DNA of 36,992 nt from Plakobranchus ocellatus (Eukaryota; Mollusca; Gastropoda; Plakobranchidae). Positions 12,551 to 24,500 of this stretch are shown in pieces. Made by a program: the position numbers and the translations under genes. The DNA lies in the NCBI GenBank assembly GCA_019648995.1, contig BLXT01000975.1:2007502-2044493 (forward strand), written 5' to 3'. A model generated the notes under the pieces. That model saw nothing but the letters and a program-made list of their open reading frames with translations, ran no database searches and had not been told where the DNA came from. Within the stretch, counting starts at the first letter, position 1. Each line of letters opens with the position of its first letter.

Positions 12551-15500
12551 CTTTTCTCTATTTTTATTTAGCTTTGCCACTTTTTGTTTTGTTTGAACCG
12601 TTCCTTTTCCTTTTTTCTTAGCCTCTGTTTGTTATCTTGTCTTTTTTCTTTTCTCCTAGCTTTCTTATCTTGGTTGATTGCTTCTTTCTTTTTCTTGCCT
12701 CTTGCCTCCATCTTTCTTTTTCCTGTTCTAATGGTGTTATTCTGCTCAGGGTCCACAGCTGTTTGTCGGCGCCAGTTTAGTTAATGCGAGGCTTGGTGGG
12801 ACACTGTGACCCTGTTCACGGGGCCGCACAGCGAAGATATTCTAGCATTTTTAACCATAGTGTAATTGACAAACAAAATTCACAAAAACGTGTATGTTTT
12901 GGTCTTTAAAGTGTTCTGAAGATGACAACAGTTAGAACAAACTTGAAGCACCATTTAGTTTACCATGCAATGCTTAACTTGTGACACAAATTTTGTTTTT
13001 AAAAAACAAATTTAAATTATAAGGTCACGGTGACTCAGATAGAGAAAGATAATATAGAAAAACTTGAATAACGTGAATGAGAAACGGGGTATTGTTTTGT
13101 GCGAAGCAGAAATATAGACAGAAAAGCCTTCTGCCTGTTAAGGTATTGATCTCTAGAGTGGCCCACCTCGCGTTTAACGATAAATCCAATTTGAAGTAAA
13201 ATGTTCATGATTTCTTTGCAGGTTGAATTGTAGTTAAGAATATCGGGAAATGCCTATGACCAAAGCAGATCATTATTCCAGCACAAGTTAAGAACACTCT
13301 CGTCTCTAATATCTTGTACATCTTATTCTATGCAACATACTTGGATCTATCAAAATATAAATAGCTTTTCCTTTCTCAAAATTATTTTATTTCTTCAGAA
13401 TAATTCTTTCTAACTTCAGTCAGTCTCTCTGTCTCGCTCTCTCGCTCTCCCTGTAAACCCCCCACACACAAACTCTCTTTTTTGCGATTGCTTTATTTCT
13501 CTTTCTTCCCCTTTCCTCCTTCCTCTTGTTCTCTCTCTTTCTCAACTTTCTATGCCTGCTGCCCCCCCTCCCCCCCAGGGTTTTTCTGCTTGATACTCAC
13601 AACTGAATTTTACAGATGTTTTTTACTAGATGTCTTTCTTTTTTTTTTCTGGAATAAGTGATTGCAGTTGTTGAGATGTTTGTAAAAGGTGAGACTTCAT
13701 GGTGGTTTGTAATTGACTAGCTTCATTCTTCATTGCATGGGTTCTTTTATGTATTTTTCCTATAGTTGAATGCAAGAGTTCTCCACCCTGTCCTCCTAAT
13801 AAACCTAGGCCAAATCTATGTTTCTGTATAAAAGGTATACAGTGGTGTTCTAAAATGTGATGTTTTGGAAGTACTTTTTCTGGAAAATTTTTGCGATAGA
13901 CTGTCATGTAGTGTTCAATTGCTTGTTCTTATTCTGTTAGTCTGTCACAGTGGATTGGATAAGTGTTTGAAACAAGTAGGTGGGTTTTAACTTTTAGAAA
14001 ATGCATTGTTAATGCAAGTAGTTTCGTTTTATGAGCAAATGGGGTGTCTGTAATGGTTTGTTTGTCGGTGTATTTCATTGTTTTTAGGAGAAGGTGTCTT
14101 GTAAGTTGTTGTACATCTGTTTTAAAATACTTGTGGCTGTGATTTCCTATAAAACTACGTCCATGATAGGCTTGTGTGATGCGGTTTTTGTTGAGAACAG
14201 CATCGACGGTGCTGCAGATAGGGCCACTTCTTTTTTTAAAGGTCTGTCTTTCCCAAATTTTCTATTTCACTCTCTGTATTGTCAACTTTTAATTGCCATT
14301 GCTGTTTGTCATTTGGGGCGTCTGTCATGGGCAAGTTTTATAGAAATCTAATTTTGCTGTCTTTTATTGTCACTGTCATGTAGTTACCTTCATACTGCTT
14401 AAATATTTCAATTTCATTTGTCTTCGTTGCATCTTCGGTAAAAACCATACGATCAATTTCGTCTGCAGCATCCTCAAGCAAAGTGTGATGTCATTTTGTA
14501 ATCCCCAGCAGACAGTGTAAGTATGGTGGTGTGACTATCTAATGGGATGTCTAACATGGGTTGGTGAATGCAGTTGTTGTAGCACAATGCGTTTTTTTTT
14601 TTTCGCCCTTGCCAAATTCCATAAGGCGCTGGTAATCAGTGGAGAGGCTTGCTAATGTTCTCTCTGGTTGTGAACCTTGATTGTATTGGATATCTGACTT
14701 TTTAATTAGACACCACAAACAAGGATACCTGCCATTGGCACCAGAGATACCATATATCTTACACAAAAAATCATAATCCCCAAAAAGAAATAATTTTATT
14801 GTTTTCCTATCCCATACAAGATTTGCAACATCACTTAACTGCTTTCTTGCATCCCAATCAAAATATCGTTATCTTTGGAGTTTGGATTCTTAGTATTAAC
14901 GACTGCTAAGCTAAATTTTAAACTACCCTGACCATGATCGCCCCCAACTTTCACCCAGACCTCATTCTCAGCGATGGCTCCGTCATGCCACATGAGACTC
15001 TCCCTCTGACTCTCTAGGAATTTGGTGAGTTTTTCACCGATATTTGTGAGCTTCACCATTTGTTTCTCAACCAGGCCATCACCAGCAGAGGAAAATAACA
15101 TCTCAGTGACAGTTACATCATCGCCAATCAACTCTTTTGCAACCTTTCGTTCCGCACCTTCATGGGCAATCTTTTCTCCCCTCCCTTTTAGAACCCTTCT
15201 TATCTCTCTTTGCTGAGAATATGTTAGCCCCACAGCCACTTTCATGGCAAGGGCATGATGTTTGTCTATGTGCACCGTACCTTCAAGGCCGGCCTCCTTG
15301 AAAACTTCCCTACGTACCGGATTTAATAATCTGTTGAGTTCGTGGGTATGTTGTGTTTGAGCTGCTTCTTTTGATGTTCCTGCGATTGCTTCTCTGGCTG
15401 TCTCCATATGTTGTGATCAGTGTCTTTTGGTGGATGCGCTGGTTTCTGCTGAGGATTTTCTGTGTTTTGTAAGTTTCATCACTGAAATTGGTTGCCCCCC

Positions 15501-18500
15501 GTTTTACATGTAATGATTTTATTTTTTGATTGAGCTAACTTCCTTCCCATAACATTTCTGTGCCGTTGTTCTTCTACATCTGTGAGAGGTGTATGTATAT
15601 CTGGCAATGGTTTTGGTGTTTTATCGTCTTTAAATATTGGTGATGAAGCACATTTGTCGAGTAATGGTTTTCTTCTTTGTGGTGTAGTTTGTGTTGTTGA
15701 TTGGCTGATATTGACCTGGTTTCTATCAGATATTGACGTGTTTGTCTGCTCGTTTGTTTGTTTTCTTCTTTGTGGTGTAGTTTGTGTTGAGGATTGACTG
15801 AAATCGACTTTTTTTCTCTCATTTGTTGATGTGTTTGCCTGCTCATTTGAAGTGTAGTGATGTTTGTGATGTGAAAACACTGTTGTCTTGAATATGGTGG
15901 TCTAGTTCATCATTGACTGGTGCAGTGTTTATGACTGGTGTTGTATTATCTGTGAAATCTGCTTTAGTTAATGTGATTTGGTTACTTTGAAAGTCAGCTG
16001 TAATGCTGTTGTAAGTTGATAGTGGAATGTGTATTGAATCTGTTTTTCCTTGTTTTTGCTGACGATTACCTAGACATGAATTTGAAAACTGAACACACAC
16101 AGCACATTCATTACCACTCACATTCGTATCACATTCAGTCCACATTTTATCTGTCTCGCTCGCTCTCATTTGTGCATTTGTCAGGGTCTCAAGGCCTCAT
16201 CGCTTTTTCACATTGTTTATAATTTTGCTACATTTATAACGCATAAATTTGGGATGCACATTGTCTTTCATCTCTTTGAACGAAAGTCATGAAGACCATA
16301 AGAATGTCAGCGGTGAAGTCTGTACAACAAAGTATTTTTTTGTTGGTTCTCCTTTCAGCCACAGACAAAACTCGATTACCACAAAGTCGGCATAATTCAT
16401 CTAGTCTTTTAATGCACTACTCGTAGTGTACTCAATGAAACCTAAAGAAAAAAAATCGTATAAAAAATAAACAAAAGGTGGGCCATTTAAGCCCTTTTCA
16501 TACATACTACAGAAAACTATAAGTAAGGTAATGGCGCAAACTCCATTTCTTATTTATGCAAATTAATTTGATAATGAATTAAAATATCACATATTTCCAA
16601 CGAAAATTTCAAACATACCACAGAAAACAGTTGATATATCCAAGATATATTCAGAAGAGAATAATTTTTAGTGCTTCTTGCACAGCATATATCTTTTAAA
16701 TTATACCACGCAGACGCTTGACTATGTTAGAAAGGTTGACTTTTGTGACTGAGCGGTTGAAAAGTCAGCATTTGTGCACATTTTTGTATTGTACTGCCGT
16801 ACCCAGTGTGCAAAGGCGAGCCGCATCAGATAAGGTCGCCGGCGCCTGTCAGATCTAATTACCGCAGGTGATAAATCTCTGGATGGCAACCATGCGTCTA
16901 ACCCATTGTCTCCTAAGCATGGAGAGGTTTCTTGCAGGTCTCCTGAACTAAACTGCTACCCCCAGTGTTTAAAAAAAGGCCCCGTGGGTCGCAGATAGAA
17001 GTGACTGCACCACTACCATCAGCTGGTCCTTGGTTCTACCGTAATGTCTCTGGCTGAGTTTCAGCCACTTAACCATTTTCTGCCTCTCCCATAGCTGATA
17101 GGGCAGTTGATTTGGCATAGGAAAAAGAAACCCACCGTGGTCTGTTCTCAGAATAGAAAAAAAAACGACCAATATTTTGGAAAACCAACATTTTGCACAA
17201 ATGGCTCAAATCGCATGCATGTTATGGCCATATCAATTTCATTATCAGGTGTATCGCTTCTTTTTCTTTTGGAACCCACAGAGTTGTCAGTTAATGTTCG
17301 AATCGAAATCATGGGGTACAGCTCATGCGTATTTCAAGACAAACCGCAAAGACGTTACAAAGCAGTCGTGTTAAAATAAGGTATTATCTGAAAGCATATA
17401 ACATTATCTTACATTATGGACAGGGAGTATTCCTTAAAGACATTTTGTAAACTGCTGGCGTGGCAGAGGAGAGTGAAAAATCTCTGCATTGTTCAAAACT
17501 CTAATGATACTGTTTGTTTTTTCAAAATGAACATACATTAAAGTATACATTTTCTTAAAGCTTGGATCCTAAGCTATCATTCTACTATTCTAGCCATTTT
17601 TTGTTTGTTTTGCATATACCTGTAACAAAAAAGTAAGTAATAATAATAGTCATCTTTCATTTCTTTATCCTTCTACTTACTTTTCATAATTTTTCATAAA
17701 AAAATTCCAAATTGAAAATAATTGCAATTTTCACATTGTCATTGATGGTAAAGATAGTCAACTGAGAGAGAGAGAGACAGACAGACAGTGAAAGAGAAAG
17801 AGAGAGGAGGGAGGGTGTCTCCAATATCTGGTTTCTTTATGTTGTTCTTAAAGGCACACAAAAAAGACTAGCCAGGTTCTTGACATTACAATCAAATGTA
17901 GGAATATGTTCTGGTGACTTGCTTTTCATAACACACTATCACAGCTTAAAGTAGCACACCTATAATGGCTATTTTTTTCCAGCTTTATCTGCACTCAGGT
18001 GTGCTTTACAGTACTTACTAGAGTTTTCACCGTCTTTTGGCACAAATAGCAGCTTTCTAGCAAGATAGAAACATGCTGCGGCTCTTTGAAAAAACTATAT
18101 AGGATAGGCGTAATATCTAGACCTGTGTCGTAAAAAAACTAAAAATACTTGTGTTTATCCTGCAATTGGCTGCGTGCTAAACATCATATTTTATTAGATC
18201 TATCACTTGAGTCAAGACAAAATATTGTCAGTGTTAGGTTGGTGCATTCAGACTGCTCATTAGATCTAGATCTTCATATTGGCGCAGAAATTCCGGATTC
18301 ATTCCAGAATTCAACCAGAAAGTGACCTGCGTCCTGGAAATCCGCATTTTTATCACAAAATCCAGAATTTCGCCAATTTGTGAGTGGTTATACTCTCAGA
18401 AATAAACCTAGTCTAGATTTAGCAGCGCTTCTCTTCATAAATAAGGCAAGAATATTATAAGACTGAGAGAGAAGAAAAAATAACGGCGCGAACACTGCAG

Positions 18501-21500
18501 CAAACTTTTTAAACTTATTAAATGCATTGCGCTCTTTGCTAGACCTTTTTTTTTCGTAACACCAAGCATGCATCTTGCAGACTGAGAGAGGTTGGGGTGG
18601 TTTGGGGCAAACCTATCAATGCAATATATAGACAAACATCATTGTTAGGCCTACCATCATTGACTGTTGCCGCGTTAAGGGTCGGTCATTCACACTGTGA
18701 TGTCACTCTCCTGGACTAGTTTTTTTTTTTCCAACAGACATATCTTTGCAAGGAAAACAAATACGAAAATTTCGACGGCAAATTTGAAGTCAGCGACCTC
18801 GATTTAAGAGAATCATTGTGGCAGAATTTCATTTTTAATAGAAATAAAGAATTTTGGGATAATTTTTTCCGTTTCAAATCTGTCAACTGTACTATTGTAG
18901 GTCAATGGTTTGATCGAACTTAATTGTCTAGACTTTGAGACTAACTATACATGAAGTCTTATATCTAGAGAAGTTATAAATCTAGCATTGAACATAGGCT
19001 TGGTGCGAGACTGTCTGATTGATGGTAGGTTCTTGCCATTGCCAGTCCTGTGATAATACTATGAACTATCCATAGATGTAGAACTTAATATAATACAATC
19101 AGGCCTGCGTATCTACAAAAAGTCAACGACTTTTCAAAATGACCGAAAAGAAATTGCTCTACACAGAAGCTCCAATCCGCAAAAGACTACAGCATTGTAT
19201 TCGAAAAGAATGCAGCAAGGCATTCCACGTTTTAGGGATAGAATAGAGAAATGTTTTATGAAATTTTCTATTTGACAAAAAGTTAATAGAATTGAATTTC
19301 AATGGTAACATTGAAATAAGTGACCCAAACTTAAACAAGTCTTTGCAGTACGAGTAGAATGAAAATTTAAAGGACAAATTTTCTTTTCATAATGTCGTTA
19401 CTCGAGGGCTGATTTGCTCAATATTAAAGTAAACACATTGAAATGTAAGCACAGAAGCTAAATGTTAAGCACTTGGCTTAGTGTTTGTGCCTATTTAGAC
19501 AGGCTGATATCCTCTCTTCCCCTTCCTCAAGGTACACCTCTATGATTAATTGAAACTTCGTTAAATTGTTAATTTTTTTTTTTGTTTAATCAGCATCAGT
19601 TCCCGTTACATTCAGGTTTGTTCTGCATTTTTATACAATGTTCCGCATTTTTGCCCTTGATGTTCCTCAAAAAAGTTTTCAAGGGTAGGCATGTCTGTTT
19701 GTTGACCCTGTTGACTTATTTCCAGAGATAGACTATTGTTTTTTATCAGCAGATGGTTGACTGAAATGTGCAATGAGAAGTAGGCCAGTGACTAACAATT
19801 TCTCTAAATGACTCGTTATCAATAACTGAAGTTGATTTTTCTTTGATATGAGAAATGTGCTTTTGAAGAATTACAAAGATACACAAAATATAGCTAAAAG
19901 CTCAGTGGCTAGTGAAAAGAAGTTGAAACTATTTGATTGAGATGAATTACACACACACACGCACACAGAGAGAGAGGGAGAGAGAGAGAGAGAGAGGGGG
20001 GGGGGGAGGAAACTAAACCATATTTTTGTAGCTGTCCAAAAAAATGAGTCCAGTTTAGGTTTTGCCGCCTTGACTAAAAATGAAAGTCATCAAATAGAGG
20101 GGTAAAAACTGCTCACATCATTTTGTCAGACTCATTTCATTTAAATCTTGCATGTTACAAGATTTCGGCTGAAATAAAGAATACATATCCGAGTGATGAA
20201 CAGGACTTGAGCACTGTTTGAGTTTTGCGATGCTGATGCTTTATATGTATTGATTTTTGTTGTTGTTGTTTAATTATAACATATATCATTTTTTACTTAA
20301 GTCTCTGTTTTTTTATATTTCCATCTTTCAAAATATTGTACTTCGATTTCCATACCAGCTGAGCGGTCAGAAAATGTGAGTGTTTTGTATCTGTATTTAA
20401 TTGAACTCAATTCTGATTCATTAGTTGTTAATGTTATAATTTTTGTTGTTTCTGTTCTGATTCCCCCCTTCGTTAGCTAAAACACAGAAAATATCCCAGT
20501 GTTCACCTCTTGGTCCACCAAACCTGTTGAAAATAATTTAAGCTTTTTTCTTCTGGTGCGAAAGAGCTGTTGAGATACATTAAAATTGGGCTTTAGTGTT
20601 GGCTAATTGTGAATAAGAATGTTGCAAATTCCGACAAACCAATGAACAGTGTGAATATACAGATTATATTGGCTCTCAGTGCTTCATCTTATCATACATT
20701 ATTCTTATTCTGTTTGAATAAAATAAACCAGCAAAGAAAAATAATGGTTAGTCTACCTATTATTTACTAAATACTATCCTCTTTTATTAGCAAACTTTAT
20801 AAATTGTGCTTGACAAAATAATCATTCTCACTGAAGAGAATTTAAGCTGTTTTTCACCTTCTTACTCTTTGTTGACTGGCTTGCAAAAATGTTTCATCTG
20901 GTACAAAATAGTTTTCCTGCTTCATGCTCTTTTTTTTTGACATTTCTTAGTTTTGCCTCAATGGCATTGTTTTGTGTTTTGTTTTCTGTTTGAAATGCTC
21001 CTTTGCTTGCATTGGTGCATTTTCTTTTAAAATTTATTTCCTCACATTACAAAAAAACAAGTTCTAAAAGAAACCCATTACTATTTAATTTTACTTGCCC
21101 TAAGTCTTTATTCTCGCCATATCTGGGTGTTATTTAATAGCTATGCAAGCTGATACTTAAGACATTTTTGCAAATATGTTAGAAAATTTAATTTTGAAGA
21201 CATACACATTAGTTTTTGCATAATTTTTACTTTGATTCCATTGATGAAATGATCCTTAAATAATGTTGACCCAAGTAAGTGTAGGTTCATACAATAACTG
21301 AAATCATGGATCGGCTCTGTCAAACACAAGCTTATTTTTGGGCATTGGTTAGTGATTATGTTTTTCTTTTAAAAACAGCATTGCTGAAGAATTCAGAATA
21401 CATTGTTATTCACCTTTATAGATGTAATGGAAGTCAATCCTAGTTTGACTTGGATACATTTTAGTTTGCAAGTTATTATACTATGTTTTGAAACAGTGAA

Positions 21501-24500
21501 AATTGTTGTTGTTTAAATTTATACTTTAACAACACTATGGTGAGCTTCAAAGCAGAGATTGCTCTTAGTCTGTTCATCTTTTCATTAATACCATACCGTC
21601 ATGCCTCCTAGAGGCTGGCTACACGTGTACCTGTCCAAGGGGACTGATAAGGCAGTGATAAGCAACAGCCAGGCCTGCTTTGCTCAGGAGGCAAAATTTT
21701 ATGCCATGTACAATGCCAAAGAGGCACAATTTTGTTGAAGAAATTCTCTGGCTGTGATGAGCAGAAAATGCTTCTTGGATTGAAACAATTGTTGTTTAAA
21801 TCCTCTGTATCACCTCCCTTTTCATCACCTATCTTCCTTGCCCCATTCTTCCTGTTCAGTATCAGAGGTGTGAATATCTTTATCAATAGAATGCAGGTCT
21901 GTTAATATTACTCAAGCAAGATCTTTGCTTGAAGTGTTGAATTTGTGCGGCATCTATTTTTTTTCTGGTTTGCCAAAACATTTGGAAACTGCAGGAGGGT
22001 TCTTTCCTCCAAGCCGCAGAAATCCAGTGTATGGTAAGTGATTGCTTTTCAAAGGAATAATATAAGAAAAATGCAAATGAGGTGAAGGAAAATGGTCGTC
22101 AGTACAGGTGGTTGCCTATAAGAGGTGCTCTGAAGGCAGATGCAAGTGTTTGTGGAAGCACCATGGGATTTTCCTTCAGTCAAATCTTGATTTTTACGGG
22201 GACATATACTTATTTTTTTACTTGAACTGTTTAAACAATTAATTTTTATTTATTATCACTTAATTAACAGTATGGCATTTACAGAATTCCACCCAAATAA
22301 TGGTAGTCCAAAACTTTGTTTTATTTGTGTGGAATATTTGGAAAATTTTATCTGATCTGATTTCGCTTCAAAACAATTACTTTCCTTTTATTCTGGGTGA
22401 GTTTTCAGTCAAATAAAAAAAAAAAAACCCAAGAAAATGGTCTGTTAAATGTTTATATTCATTTTCCAAATTAGTTAACAAGATGAATTATTTATTTTAT
22501 TCCAAAAAGCTTCCAGTAATGCTTGCCTCCAAAGTATTAAAAACTTTGAAAAAGATATGATCAATCAAGCAAAATATGGATGATTCAGCGATCACTGCTT
22601 TACCTGAAATGCAAATATTATCTTTGAGATCATACTGAAGTCTTTCCAGACATCTCTGAAATGAAGAGTTAAAAAAGATCATGTATGTCTTGGAGTTGGT
22701 TTTAATGAGTTAGAAATTCATGTTAAATGTTTGAAAGAAGTAAGATTTAGTGTTTTGTTTTTCCTTTGTCAAATATCCTTTTTCAGTTGAAAACCAAGTT
22801 TTATCTTGGCTGAGAATCAAATTTTCTGAAAGAAGTTTAAGGCTTTTTCAGTGATTAAAAATGCTCAAAATGTGACCTCTGACTCAGATCACTTTAAAGA
22901 CCTATAGGACTGAGAATGAATTAAGATAAAATACCTAGCCCTAATTGCCAGTGCATCTATATTTGATTCATTATAATATGTGGAACCACAAATTAAGGTG
23001 TATTTTCTTACTCCTTAATATACAACTAATGTTTTTTGTATTGGAAACAATTATGTCTTGAGACCAGACCAGATGATATGACGATTTTGAGAAAACGATA
23101 TTTTTAAAAATTTCTTTTGAAAAGAAAACAATAATGATTTCCTGATCCACTTTTCAGTATTGCAAAGCTTCTTATATGCACTTTCTGGCTGCAGTTCTGA
23201 TTTTCAATGTTAAACTTACTCTGACATTTGGAGTGATTTCAAGATTCTTTGTATCTATCAACCTATGATATATAGGACTTGTTTTTTCATTTAGAAATTT
23301 GATTGCCTCATGCCTACACAATGCCAACGTCCATATTGATTGATTTGAGTGCAATCCTGTTTATTACAATTTGATCTTGGCATATAAATTAGGCAAACAT
23401 TATAAAAATGATACATAGCAACAACACAATTTAAACTAATCTCAGTATATGGCACATATGGTGAAAGTTCTATTGTTGAGCTATTTTTTTTTAATGCGTA
23501 CCCATTTAGGGCTTGTAATTGTGTCAAATGCTGATTATATCTCTTTAATTGGATATAACTGAAATCAGACTTCACTTATTTGAGTGATTGATCTCATGGC
23601 ATAGGGAAAATCCAGCTATGGCTGGAGACCTATCTTAACCCAATAACTCCGAGCGGCCGCTCCCAGCGGCCGACGGAACGATACGGATGACCAAGCGGAG
23701 CGGCCGCTAACTATATGAAAGAAAGAGGGCAGAGGGAGAAAACTCCGTTGAGGTGTGGAAAAAAAATCCGGACACAAAGAGTTAATGAATCAAATGATTA
23801 GAAATTGCTTGGTGATTTTTTTAATCCTTAAAAAATTCATTACATATATTTCTAATTGCTCAAATCTCAATACAGACTTAACTTGCAAAGCTTTTTGTGT
23901 ATGGAATATGTTAATTGGTGTATAATTCAGTGCTTTTAGTTGTCCACCTGCAGATTTCAGCATTTTCAGTCTTCTGCAGAATTTTTAAATATTACTCCAT
24001 AGCCATTTCATAGCTATTTTTTTAATCCTGTTCCATAGCTAATTCATGACCCCAAAGTCAAACAAAATACAAGGTAAAGTGATTCCAAAGTGCCTCCAAA
24101 TGTCTTTTATTTTTGCAAAACTTAAAAAAAATAAATTCTTGGGGTGCATGCATGCAACCCCATGGGTATGCATTTAGAAGAATCCTCGGTTTTCACCATT
24201 TCTCATTGAAAATATCGATAATTACTAACTTTTGTTGAGTATTATGGAATTTTTCAAGTTATCGTTAGATTCAAATTTTATATCAGTCCTTGTAAAGGAG
24301 TGTAAATAAAATTGTTTCACTTTTTTTCTTGATGCTACCAAGAATTGTTTATGGTAATTTGGAGCATCGAATTAAGCTAATTTATTATTCCATAAGACTA
24401 GTGCCAAGAGTAGGATAGACAAAGAAGTCTAAAGACATGGAATTCTTTACCAGGTTTATCTCTACGGTAGAGGACAGTTTATTTCAATACTATTTTCCAT

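Larger units (their letters stand above)
13626..16405 (-). mobile_element. decayed N-RAG-TP-like DNA transposon (RAG1 N-terminal-like region plus D-D-E transposase)
   Basis: Reading the minus strand from right to left, an N-RAG zinc-binding region (16405-16090), a variable repeat-bearing linker (15880-15479) and a transposase core (15407-13626) follow in order with uniform orientation. This is the layout described for the molluscan N-RAG-TP transposon (first reported from Aplysia): RAG1-N-like protein sequence joined to a transposase that is not the RAG1 core. The coding sequence is split by several frameshifts and stops, so the copy looks dead. A candidate inverted terminal pair lies just outside: TGGCCCACCT (13159-13168) and AGGTGGGCCA (16476-16485), which would make the whole element about 3.3 kb. 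That pair is only 10 bp and has no matching target duplication, so the ends are tentative. Confidence 0.78.
18378..23634. other. intronic sequence, no supported exon
   Basis: AT-rich sequence with poly(T), CA/GA and GTT runs. A minus-strand frame at 19159-19377 holds FHKTFLYSIPKTWNALLHSFR, which faintly resembles the PxxWNxLPxxIR end of some LINE proteins. A plus-strand 45-codon frame at 21601-21738 lies in slightly GC-richer sequence. A piece near 19660-19695 resembles the right end of the 1.85-kb inverted-end element. None is strong enough to call. Confidence 0.5.

Noticed and set aside
12395-12784. Lys-rich minus-strand and Phe/Leu-rich plus-strand frames
   Set aside because: Translations of the poly(T) and CT-rich tract.
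14094-14351. Plus-strand frame inside the N-RAG-type transposon
   Set aside because: Shadow of the minus-strand transposase sequence (HGRSFIGNHSHK region).
19159-19377. Minus-strand frame with SIPKTWNALLHSFR, like a LINE C-terminal PxxWNxLP motif
   Set aside because: One short motif with no other LINE domain nearby; too weak to call.
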